This document shows, piece after piece, positions 44,520 to 51,680 of a stretch of 64,000 bases of DNA; position 1 is the stretch's first letter, and each line of letters starts with the position of its first letter. The position numbers and the translations under genes were made by a program. The DNA lies in NCBI RefSeq assembly GCF_001422885.1, contig NZ_LMMZ01000012.1, positions 126,388 through 190,387 on the forward strand. The letters run 5' to 3'. The DNA comes from Methylobacterium sp. Leaf104. GTDB taxonomy: Bacteria; Pseudomonadota; Alphaproteobacteria; Rhizobiales; Beijerinckiaceae. Under the pieces are notes generated by a model. The model did no database searches. It was not told the DNA's origin and was given only the letters and a program-made list of their open reading frames with translations.

Positions 44520-46592
44520 GTGACGATTTACTACGTCGATAAGTCTTCCAAGTTTGCTTCGGACCGAAATCCCGGCACATCGGCAGCGGCCCCCCTCACC
44601 AGCCTCGAGGCGGTCAACAAGCTCAAGCTCCAGGCCGGTGACACCGTCGCCTTCAAGGCCGGCACCGCCTACACCGCCTCGGCCGCGGGCACGGGCGCCC
44701 TCAACATCACCGCCTCGGGCACCGAGAAGGCCCCGATCACCTTCACCACCTACGGCACGGGGCCGGCCGCCACGATCGCCAACAGCGCGGCGGGCTACTC
44801 GGACGCCATCAACGTGGCCAATGCCAAGTACGTCGTCATCGACGGGCTGACCATCACCGGCGCCGCGCAGGCCGGCGTCAACGTCACCAAGTCGGCCAGC
44901 CACATCACGATCCGGAACGTGGAGGCGAGCCAGGTCGGTGAGGGCGTGATGCTCAACGGCACCGACAACCTCGTCACGCGCAGCTACTTTCATGATCTGA
45001 AGATGATCAAGAACACGGCCAACGTGTACGACGACGATTACGGCGCGGTCGGCGTGATGATCGGCAACAGCAACAACGAGGTCTCGTACACCAGGATCGT
45101 CAACGCCAAGGCGCCGAGCTTCGACTACGGCCACGATGGCGGCGGCATCGAGCTGTTCGGCACGATGAACAACGTCAAGATCCACGACAACTGGATCGAG
45201 AACACCGTCGGCTTCATCGAGGCCGGCGGTTACAAGAATTCTCTGACGAACATCTCCATCACGAACAACGTCAGCCTGAACAACAACGGCTTCCTCGTCC
45301 TGCACAACGGCGGGGGCAACTTCGCCAGCACGTTCAGGAACGTGGACCTATCTCACAATACGATCGTCGAGCAGAAGAACACCGCAAAGAGCTTGGCAAG
45401 CGTTTTCCTGGATGCGGCCTACAAAGCGGGACAGCTTTCTTTTCATGACAGCATCATCTACCTGAATGCCGGCGACTCGTTCTTCAAGCAGTCCGGCGCT
45501 TATCACAGCAACAATGTCTTCTATAAACTTTCGAGCGCAACGCATCTCTACAATGATTGGGGCATGACGCTCGGGAGCGGCGAAAAATTCGCGACGCTCG
45601 CATCCGCCGGCACGTCCTCGATCGTCCAGGCCCTCGCGGCGCAGGCGAGTGGTGCCGGATCGACGCTCGTCGCCGCGACGCAAACGGGGCCGGCCTTCGC
45701 CGCATCGCACGCCGTGACGGGGACGATGCCGACATCCGCCTCGACCCAGATCGCCACGCCCGCCTCGACCCTCGAGCCCGCTCTCAAACAGGCCGCGGCA
45801 CCGGCGCCGATCCCGAGCGAACCGGCCCGAACCGAGCGTGCGCTCGTCGACGGCGACCGGGTCATGTCCACCTACGACGCCTCCGGCAAACTCGCCAGCA
45901 AGGTCGTGCAGCACGCCGACACGTCCTACGACGTCTATGTCGACGGCCTGGCCGGCAAGGCCTACGCCTCGGCTCACACCCGCTACGACGGGACCGGCAA
46001 GATCGTCCTGCAGGAGCAGTTCCGTGACGATGGCAGCCTGATGATGCGCAAGATCAGCGGGACGGACATAACCACCGAGACCTACGACGCCGGCGGCGCG
46101 GCCATCAGGACGGTGGTTCAGCACCCGGACAAGACCTCCGATGTCTACCTGGCCGGCCTCACCGGCAAGGACCATGTCGCCGAACACGCCCGCTACGCTG
46201 CCAATGGCAAGATCGGCTTCGTGGACCGGACGAAACCGGACGGTTCGCATGTCCAGACCGCCTATCAGGCCGATCAGACGCTGGTTTCCACGCCCGGCGT
46301 GAGCGACATCCTCAAGAGCGCCGGCGGCGATACGTTCGTGTTCGCGTCCGGCTTCGGACAGGACACCATCACGGGATTCCATGCGGGCGCGGGCAGCGGA
46401 CACGACATCCTGCGGCTGGACAAGGCCCAGGTCTCGAGCTTCGCGGCGCTTCAGGATCACATGACGGATGCGGGAGCCGATACCCTGCTGACGCTGGGCG
46501 CCCACGACACGATCCTGCTCAAGGGCGTGGAGAAGGCTCTGCTGACGGCCGAGAACGTCCATATCCAGGATCACGGCCTGCTTCACGCCTGA
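44520..46592 (+). CDS. secreted right-handed beta-helix protein with serralysin-type C-terminus
   Basis: With GTG 44520 the protein has 690 residues and starts MTIYYVDKSSKFASDRNPGT, a common start for extracellular parallel beta-helix proteins; there is no Sec signal. Residues about 15-350 contain beta-helix turns rich in Asn (SHITIRNVEAS; NVKIHDNWIENT; NISITNNVSLNNN). Two homologous units of about 63 residues follow (about 449-511 and 519-581), each with TYDA, VVQH, DVY and GK-(A/D) positions. The last 100 residues match the serralysin/M10 C-terminal region (DTFVFASGFGQDTITGF; LLKGVEKALLTAEN), a type I secretion signal. Likely a secreted polysaccharide-active or adhesive protein; the enzyme class is not determined. 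No type I secretion genes are adjacent. Confidence 0.82.
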   Translation: MTIYYVDKSSKFASDRNPGTSAAAPLTSLEAVNKLKLQAGDTVAFKAGTAYTASAAGTGALNITASGTEKAPITFTTYGTGPAATIANSAAGYSDAINVANAKYVVIDGLTITGAAQAGVNVTKSASHITIRNVEASQVGEGVMLNGTDNLVTRSYFHDLKMIKNTANVYDDDYGAVGVMIGNSNNEVSYTRIVNAKAPSFDYGHDGGGIELFGTMNNVKIHDNWIENTVGFIEAGGYKNSLTNISITNNVSLNNNGFLVLHNGGGNFASTFRNVDLSHNTIVEQKNTAKSLASVFLDAAYKAGQLSFHDSIIYLNAGDSFFKQSGAYHSNNVFYKLSSATHLYNDWGMTLGSGEKFATLASAGTSSIVQALAAQASGAGSTLVAATQTGPAFAASHAVTGTMPTSASTQIATPASTLEPALKQAAAPAPIPSEPARTERALVDGDRVMSTYDASGKLASKVVQHADTSYDVYVDGLAGKAYASAHTRYDGTGKIVLQEQFRDDGSLMMRKISGTDITTETYDAGGAAIRTVVQHPDKTSDVYLAGLTGKDHVAEHARYAANGKIGFVDRTKPDGSHVQTAYQADQTLVSTPGVSDILKSAGGDTFVFASGFGQDTITGFHAGAGSGHDILRLDKAQVSSFAALQDHMTDAGADTLLTLGAHDTILLKGVEKALLTAENVHIQDHGLLHA
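45864..46262 (+). repeat. two tandem about 63-aa protein repeats in the beta-helix gene
   Basis: Unit 1 (about 45864-46052) and unit 2 (about 46074-46262) each encode a TYDA/G start, a VVQH element, a YD/SDVY-L-GL-GK core, an ARY/TRY-GKI element and a DGS end. They resemble sugar-binding YD-type or linker repeats between the beta-helix and the secretion domain. Divergence indicates an old duplication. Confidence 0.75.
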
Positions 46593-46827
46593 TCCGGGGG
46601 AGACCGGCCGGCGGAGGAGCGGGCTGGCGCGGGCCGGCGGAGCGTGCCGTGCCGGACGGCTTCGTCGAGGCCGCCTCGACCGTCGCGTCCCGCATCGGCG
46701 GAGCGCCCGCGCCGACGTCGGCGGAGGGTGAAGCCAATCCCGCCATGGCATCCGGCCTCCGATCCGGTACAGCTTGCGCATCGGGCCGTCCGGCCCGGCC
46801 AGCGTATCGGACGGCGGGGAGCGACGG

Positions 46828-48096
46828 GTGAATCTGCAGGGACAGCCCCCGGAGCCGGCCATCCGCCCCGGTTCGACAGCCGGCCGGGCCGCCGAGGTGT
46901 TCCGCGTGTTCTTGAAGCTCGGCCTGACGTCCTTCGGCGGTCCGATCGCGCATCTCGGTTACTTCCGGGAGGAGCTGGTGCATCGGCGGCGCTGGATCGA
47001 CGAGGCGGGCTATGCCGACCTCGTGGCCCTGTGCCAGTTCCTGCCGGGGCCGGCCTCCAGCCAGGTCGGATTCTCCCTCGGGCTGCTGCGGGGCGGCGGG
47101 CTCCTCGGCGGACTCGCCGCCTGGACGGCCTTCACGCTGCCCTCCGCCCTGGTGCTCCTCGCCTTCGCCCTCGGGGCCGGCTCCCTGACGGGACCCTGGG
47201 CGGGGGCCGTGCTGCACGGCCTCAAGCTCGTGGCCGTGGCGGTGGTGGCCCAGGCCGTCTGGGGCATGGCCCGCGCGCTCACCCCGGACCGTCCCCGCGC
47301 CGGCATCGCCGTCGCGGCGCTGATGGGGGTGGTCTTCCTGCCCGGGGCCGTCGGTCAGGTGCTGGTGATCGCCCTCGGCGCCGCGGCCGGGCTGCTCCTG
47401 TGCCGGGCCGAGCCCATGGCGACCGGGGGCCGCCGCCTGGCGGTGCCGGTCTCGCGCCGGGCCGGCGCGGCGGCGCTCATCCTGTTCGCGGGGCTGCTCG
47501 TCGGCCCGGCTCTCCTCGTGCCGGCCCTGGGCGCACAGAGCGGCGGCGCCGGTCCGGCGGGCCAGGGGCTCGCCCTGTTCGACGCCTTCTACCGCTCGGG
47601 CGCCCTGGTGTTCGGCGGCGGCCACGTCGTGCTGCCGCTGCTGCAGGCGGAGGTGGTCGGCCCCGGCTGGATCGACCCGGCCCGGTTCCTGGCCGGCTAC
47701 GGCGCCGCCCAGGCGGTGCCGGGGCCGCTCTTCACCGTGGCGGCCTATCTCGGCGCCGCGGTCGGGCCGGTGCCGAACGGCCTGCCCGGGGCGGCCATCG
47801 CCCTGGTGGCGATCTTCCTGCCGGGCCTGCTCCTGGTCTACGGCGCCCTGCCCTACTGGGACGGCCTGCGTGCCCGGCCCCTGGCCCAGGCGGCGATGCG
47901 CGGCACCAACGCCGCCGTGGTCGGCATCCTCGGAGCCGCCCTCTACGATCCCGTCTGGGTCAGCGCGGTGGGCAATGCCCGCGACTTCGCCCTCGCGGTC
48001 CTGGCCTTCGTGCTGCTCACCGTGGGGCGGGCGCCGCCCTGGATCGTCGTCCTCGTCACCGCGGCCGGCGGGCTCGTGCTGGCCCAGCTCCGCTGA
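46828..48096 (+). CDS. chrA: chromate transporter ChrA (long-chain CHR family)
   Basis: The 422-aa membrane protein has two homologous CHR domains: VFLKLGLTSFGGPIAHLGYF with CQFLPGPASSQVGF in the first, and FYRSGALVFGGGHVVLPLL with GYGAAQAVPGPLFT in the second. ChrA exports chromate. GTG 46828 lies 6 bp after GGGGAG. The gene ends 3 bp from the convergent soxA. Confidence 0.92.
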   Translation: MNLQGQPPEPAIRPGSTAGRAAEVFRVFLKLGLTSFGGPIAHLGYFREELVHRRRWIDEAGYADLVALCQFLPGPASSQVGFSLGLLRGGGLLGGLAAWTAFTLPSALVLLAFALGAGSLTGPWAGAVLHGLKLVAVAVVAQAVWGMARALTPDRPRAGIAVAALMGVVFLPGAVGQVLVIALGAAAGLLLCRAEPMATGGRRLAVPVSRRAGAAALILFAGLLVGPALLVPALGAQSGGAGPAGQGLALFDAFYRSGALVFGGGHVVLPLLQAEVVGPGWIDPARFLAGYGAAQAVPGPLFTVAAYLGAAVGPVPNGLPGAAIALVAIFLPGLLLVYGALPYWDGLRARPLAQAAMRGTNAAVVGILGAALYDPVWVSAVGNARDFALAVLAFVLLTVGRAPPWIVVLVTAAGGLVLAQLR

Positions 48097-48099
48097 GGC

Positions 48100-48873
48100 T
48101 CACGGGCGCACCGCCGGGGTCTCGACCGGCAGGGGCGCGGCCCGGTCCATGAGGTAGCGCTCCAGGGCGACGAACTCCGCCGCGCCGTAGGCGAAGGGCT
48201 CGGCCCGCATCCCCGTCATGCAGTTGCGCAGCCGCCGCTGCACCGAGCCGACCCCCTGCCATTCGAGGCGGTAGAGCGGGTAGCCGGTCGGGTGTCCCTG
48301 CGGGATCAGGGCGGCGCCCAGGCGGAGCCCGTGATGGTCGTCGTGGCAGGCGGCGCAGGACAGGCCGAGCTGGCCCATGCGCTGCGTGAACAGCGCCCGG
48401 CCGGCCGCCCGGGCGGGGCCGAGTCGGGGATCGTCCGGGACCGTGATCGGCAGGCCCGCGGATTGGGCGGCGACGTAGGCGGTGAGCCCGAGGAGCTCGC
48501 GGCTCTCGTACGGATAGGGCTCCGCGCCCTGGTGGCGCCGGCGGCAGGCGTTGATCCGGCCCTGGAGGTCGATCGGGGCCGCGGTCTCGGCGTCCCAGGC
48601 CGGGTAGCGGGCGGCGACGCCGCGCATCGTGGCCGCCGCCTCGCCGTGGCAGCCCGCGCAGGCGGGCCGGTCCGGGGCCGGCGGCCTGCCCCAGAGGTCG
48701 GCGCCGTCCTCGAGCCAGAGCAGGGCCGGGTTCGCCATCCCGTCGCGCTGCATCGCCTGGATGTCCGGGCTCATGGTCTCGAAGCTCGAGCGCCGCTCGG
48801 CCGGCGGGATCTCGGCCGCCCGCGCCGGTCCCGCCGCCAGGGCCGCGAGCATCAGGAGCGCGGGTCGCCTCAC
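48100..48873 (-). CDS. soxA: sulfur oxidation c-type cytochrome SoxA
   Basis: SoxA with SoxX couples thiosulfate to the SoxY cysteine in the periplasm. The 257-aa protein has a signal peptide (LLMLAALAAGPARA), two CXXCH sites (CAGCHGEA; CAACHDDHHG), so it is the diheme form, and a conserved distal Cys in RRLRNCMTGMRAEPF that probably serves as the Cys ligand/active-site residue. GTG 48873 overlaps the soxZ stop by 4 bp. Heme attachment would rely on Ccm proteins such as those encoded at 1136-5924. Confidence 0.9.
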   Translation of the reverse strand: MRRPALLMLAALAAGPARAAEIPPAERRSSFETMSPDIQAMQRDGMANPALLWLEDGADLWGRPPAPDRPACAGCHGEAAATMRGVAARYPAWDAETAAPIDLQGRINACRRRHQGAEPYPYESRELLGLTAYVAAQSAGLPITVPDDPRLGPARAAGRALFTQRMGQLGLSCAACHDDHHGLRLGAALIPQGHPTGYPLYRLEWQGVGSVQRRLRNCMTGMRAEPFAYGAAEFVALERYLMDRAAPLPVETPAVRP

Positions 48874-49190
48874 GTCACCGTCAAGGTCGCGGTCTCGGTC
48901 TGCGCAAACCCGTTGTCGCCGCGCCAGGTCAGGGTGAGCGTGCCCGTCCGCGTCGCCCGCAGGGTGAAGGTCAGGTAGGGGTTGGCGGCGGTCGCGGGAA
49001 ACAGCTCGGCCCGAAACACCGTCTCGCCCTCGTAGAGGCAGGTGAACTCGGTGATGATGTCCCGCGGGCGGATGCGCCCGTCGGCCCCCGGCCGGAAGCC
49101 GGTCTCCATCGGGTGGGAGATCAGGGTCTTGATCGTGACGACCTCGCCGGCCTGGGCGGTCTTCGGCACGTTGATCAGGGTGCGGGCCAT
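48870..49190 (-). CDS. soxZ: thiosulfate oxidation carrier complex protein SoxZ
   Basis: The 106-aa protein has the SoxZ pattern: VTIKTLISHPMETGFR, IITEFTCLYEGETVF and a C-terminal Ig-like strand region (GTLTLTWRGDNGF). It forms the SoxYZ carrier on which sulfur intermediates are bound. No signal peptide is present; it is exported together with SoxY by Tat hitchhiking. It starts 6 bp after soxY. Confidence 0.93.
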   Translation of the reverse strand: MARTLINVPKTAQAGEVVTIKTLISHPMETGFRPGADGRIRPRDIITEFTCLYEGETVFRAELFPATAANPYLTFTLRATRTGTLTLTWRGDNGFAQTETATLTVT

Positions 49191-49196
49191 GGCGGC

Positions 49197-49673
49197 TCAG
49201 CCCTCCAGGCAGGCGGCGAGGGTGACGATGGCGTCGGCCGTGGTCGACCAGTAGCGCCCGTCGCTGGTCTCCGCGACGGCGGTGATGCGCTGCGTGTCGG
49301 CCAGCCGGATGCGGGTCGTGATCGCGGCGCGACCTCCACACGACCCCAGGTATGCGGTGATGACATTCGGCTGCGGATTCTTGTCGTTGAACACCGCGAT
49401 GCGGCGGACATGGTCCTCCGGGGTCATCGGGCTGTCCACCGTCACGGTGATCGTCACCGCGTTGCCGTTCTCGACCAGCGGCGGCAGGTCGAGCCGGATG
49501 CGTCCCGGGTAGATCTCGGCGTCGCCCGCGAAGCGCCGGATGGCCTCGGCCGTGCTCTCGGTGCGGATGGCGGCCCCGGCCGCCACCGGGCGCAGGGCGA
49601 GCGTCGCGGCGAGGCCCGGCCCGAGGGCGAGGAGACGGCGGCGGCTCGGGGCGTGGGGTGTCTGCGGGCTCAC
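49197..49673 (-). CDS. soxY: thiosulfate oxidation carrier protein SoxY with atypical C-terminus
   Basis: The 158-aa protein has a Tat signal (SRRRLLALGPGLAATLAL), then the SoxY fold with DSPMTPEDHVRRIAVFNDKN and ADTQRITAVAETSDG. SoxY normally ends in a flexible GGCGG arm whose Cys carries the substrate. Here the end is VTLAACLEG: the Cys is kept but the glycines around it are replaced. GTG 49673 overlaps the soxX stop by 4 bp. Confidence 0.9.
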   Translation of the reverse strand: MSPQTPHAPSRRRLLALGPGLAATLALRPVAAGAAIRTESTAEAIRRFAGDAEIYPGRIRLDLPPLVENGNAVTITVTVDSPMTPEDHVRRIAVFNDKNPQPNVITAYLGSCGGRAAITTRIRLADTQRITAVAETSDGRYWSTTADAIVTLAACLEG

Positions 49674-50152
49674 GGCGCCGGCCTCTCCGAAGGGGTGTCG
49701 CGCAGGGTCGCCAGGAAGGCGACGACGTCCTCGATCTCCTGAGGTTCCAGCACCGGCCGGCCCCGCCACGCCGCACCTATCCGCGTGGTACCCGCGAGAC
49801 TGTAATAGGAGGGCATGATGGTGTCCGGGTTCAAGACCCGGCCATCGACGAGGCGCAGGCGCAGGGCGCCGGGCGCGAACCGGTCGCCGACGCCCGTGAG
49901 ATCGGGGCCGAGATTACCAGGGAAGCGCTCCTCCGGGAACGGTCCGGCATGGCAGAGCAGGCAGAGCCCCTTCGTGCGGTCGACGACGAGGGCGCGGCCC
50001 CGCGCGGGATCGCCCGGCACCCCGGTCAGGCTCGCCGGTATGGTGTGGTCGACGATGGCGACGGACCGCAAGCGCTCCGCGCCCGGCTCGGCCTCCGCCC
50101 GCACGACGAGGATCGTGCAGCCGATCCAGACCCATCCGGCGACCCGCCTCAC
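49670..50152 (-). CDS. soxX: sulfur oxidation c-type cytochrome SoxX
   Basis: The 160-aa monoheme cytochrome has a hydrophobic N-terminal signal (GWVWIGCTILVVRAEA), the heme site CLLCHAGPFPEERF, NLGPDLTGVG and the axial Met in PDTIMPSYY. It forms the SoxAX heterodimer. GTG 50152 overlaps the preceding flavoprotein stop by 4 bp. Confidence 0.91.
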   Translation of the reverse strand: MRRVAGWVWIGCTILVVRAEAEPGAERLRSVAIVDHTIPASLTGVPGDPARGRALVVDRTKGLCLLCHAGPFPEERFPGNLGPDLTGVGDRFAPGALRLRLVDGRVLNPDTIMPSYYSLAGTTRIGAAWRGRPVLEPQEIEDVVAFLATLRDTPSERPAP

Positions 50153-51399
50153 CCGAAGACCTGCCGGGTGATCGTGCGGTACCAGTCGGCGGCATAGAGC
50201 GCTTCCTGCTCGCGCAGGGCCATCGGCGCATCGAGCGGACTGATCCCGCCGGCGCCTTCCACATCGGCGAGGACACCGCCGGCCGGGTGGTAGACGCCCG
50301 CGATCGAGATCCCGTAGCCGGGCGCCACCAGGCTGTAGCAGGTGTTGATCAGCTTCGGCGTTCCGGGCGCCCGGCCGGCCAGGAGGTCGATCACCGCATC
50401 GGCGCAGACCTTGGCCTGGACGTTGGCCGAGAAGGCGGATTTCGGCATCGCTCCGGCGATGGCCGCGTCGCCGATGACGTGGATGCCGGGCACCAGTCGG
50501 GATTCGAAGGTGACGGGGTCGATCGGGCACCAGCCGCTGCGGTCGGCGACTCCCGCAACAACAGCGATCCGGCCGGCCCGTTGGGGCGGGATGATGCAGG
50601 CCACGTCCGCCTTGTAGTCCGAGAAGTCGGTACGGACGATCATGGCGTCCGGGTCGACGGCGCTGACCTGGCCGCCCTCCGCCAGCGGCACGTATTCAAG
50701 CTGGGTCGGATAGAGCGCCTTCCAGGCCGACTGGAACAGGCGCTGCTTCGAGAAGGTGTCCTTGGCGTCGAGGAGGATCAGCTTGGCGCGCGGCTTGGTG
50801 GTCTTGAGCACATGAGCGATCAGGCTCGCCCGCTCGTAGGGGCCGGGCGGGCAGCGATAAGGATTGCCCGGCACCGCCAGTACCACGGTACCGCCGTCGG
50901 GCATCGCGGCGAGCTGCCGGGCGAGGAGCAGCGTCTGCGCGCCCGCCTTCCAGGCATGGGGCATGCGCTCGGCCGCCGCCGCGTCGTAACCGGGAATGGC
51001 GTCGAAGCGCAGGTCGATCCCCGGCGAGAGCACGAGGCGGTCATAGGCGAGCGCGGTGCCGTCAGCGAGGGTGACTTGGCGCGGCCCCGCCTCGATTCCG
51101 GTGGCGGCGGCGTGCACCACCTGGATACCCGCACGGGCGAGCCCTTCGTAGCCGAAGCGCTGCGCCGCCATGGGCTGGAGGCCGGCGATGACCTCGTTGC
51201 TGAACGGGCAGGAGACGTAGGTCGGGCTCACCTCCACGAGCGTCACGTCGAGGCCACCACGATTGAGTACGCGCGCCGCCGTGGCTCCGCCGAAGCCGCC
51301 GCCGATCACCACCACCTTCGCGGCGGCCTGGGCCAGCGCCGGCCGCGCCAAGGCGAGGGCTGCACCGGTGGCGAGGAGCGCACGGCGTGTCGTGGTCAT
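50149..51399 (-). CDS. flavocytochrome c sulfide dehydrogenase flavoprotein subunit (FccB/SoxF-like)
   Basis: The 416-aa flavoprotein has a Tat-like signal (TTTRRALLATGAALA), the FAD motif VVVIGGGFGGATAA, CPFSNEVIAG, and the two redox cysteines in YRCPPGPYERA and NTCYSLVAPG. It oxidises sulfide or polysulfide and hands electrons to a cytochrome c. The 94-aa cytochrome encoded just upstream (4-bp overlap) is the natural partner. Confidence 0.9.
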   Translation of the reverse strand: MTTTRRALLATGAALALARPALAQAAAKVVVIGGGFGGATAARVLNRGGLDVTLVEVSPTYVSCPFSNEVIAGLQPMAAQRFGYEGLARAGIQVVHAAATGIEAGPRQVTLADGTALAYDRLVLSPGIDLRFDAIPGYDAAAAERMPHAWKAGAQTLLLARQLAAMPDGGTVVLAVPGNPYRCPPGPYERASLIAHVLKTTKPRAKLILLDAKDTFSKQRLFQSAWKALYPTQLEYVPLAEGGQVSAVDPDAMIVRTDFSDYKADVACIIPPQRAGRIAVVAGVADRSGWCPIDPVTFESRLVPGIHVIGDAAIAGAMPKSAFSANVQAKVCADAVIDLLAGRAPGTPKLINTCYSLVAPGYGISIAGVYHPAGGVLADVEGAGGISPLDAPMALREQEALYAADWYRTITRQVFG

Positions 51400-51680
51400 G
51401 GCTGCCCCTGCCGTGCGAGATAGGCCGCGATGGCCCGGCTCTCTTCCTCCGAGAAGCCCTTGGCGATGCGGCTCATGACGCTCGCGGGTCGCACGCCCGA
51501 GCGGTACTCGGCCAGCGCCGCCGCGATATCGGCCTCGGGACGGCCCTCGATCGCCCCCATCGCGGCGCCCTCGGCATGGCATCCGGCACAGGAGGTTGCC
51601 CCCGGCGGCGGGCGCTCCGCCGCCGAGGCCGACCCGACCGGGCCGGCCAGCAGCCAGACTACGACGACGGCGACGCGCAT
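51396..51680 (-). CDS. small monoheme cytochrome c
   Basis: The 94-aa exported cytochrome has a signal peptide (VVVVWLLAGPVGSASA), one heme site (SCAGCHAEG) and a C-terminal helix (EEESRAIAAYLARQ). The mature protein is about 70 residues, one of the smallest class I types. It lies between the molybdenum hydroxylase and the flavoprotein, overlapping both, and could accept electrons from either. SoxE/FccA is the closest role. Confidence 0.85.
   Translation of the reverse strand: MRVAVVVVWLLAGPVGSASAAERPPPGATSCAGCHAEGAAMGAIEGRPEADIAAALAEYRSGVRPASVMSRIAKGFSEEESRAIAAYLARQGQP

Noticed and set aside
44178-45305. Minus-strand 375-aa frame over the start of the beta-helix gene
   Set aside because: It is antisense to a well-supported gene for most of its length and runs through the AT-rich leader; the translation is low-complexity Val/Asp/Gly without a domain.
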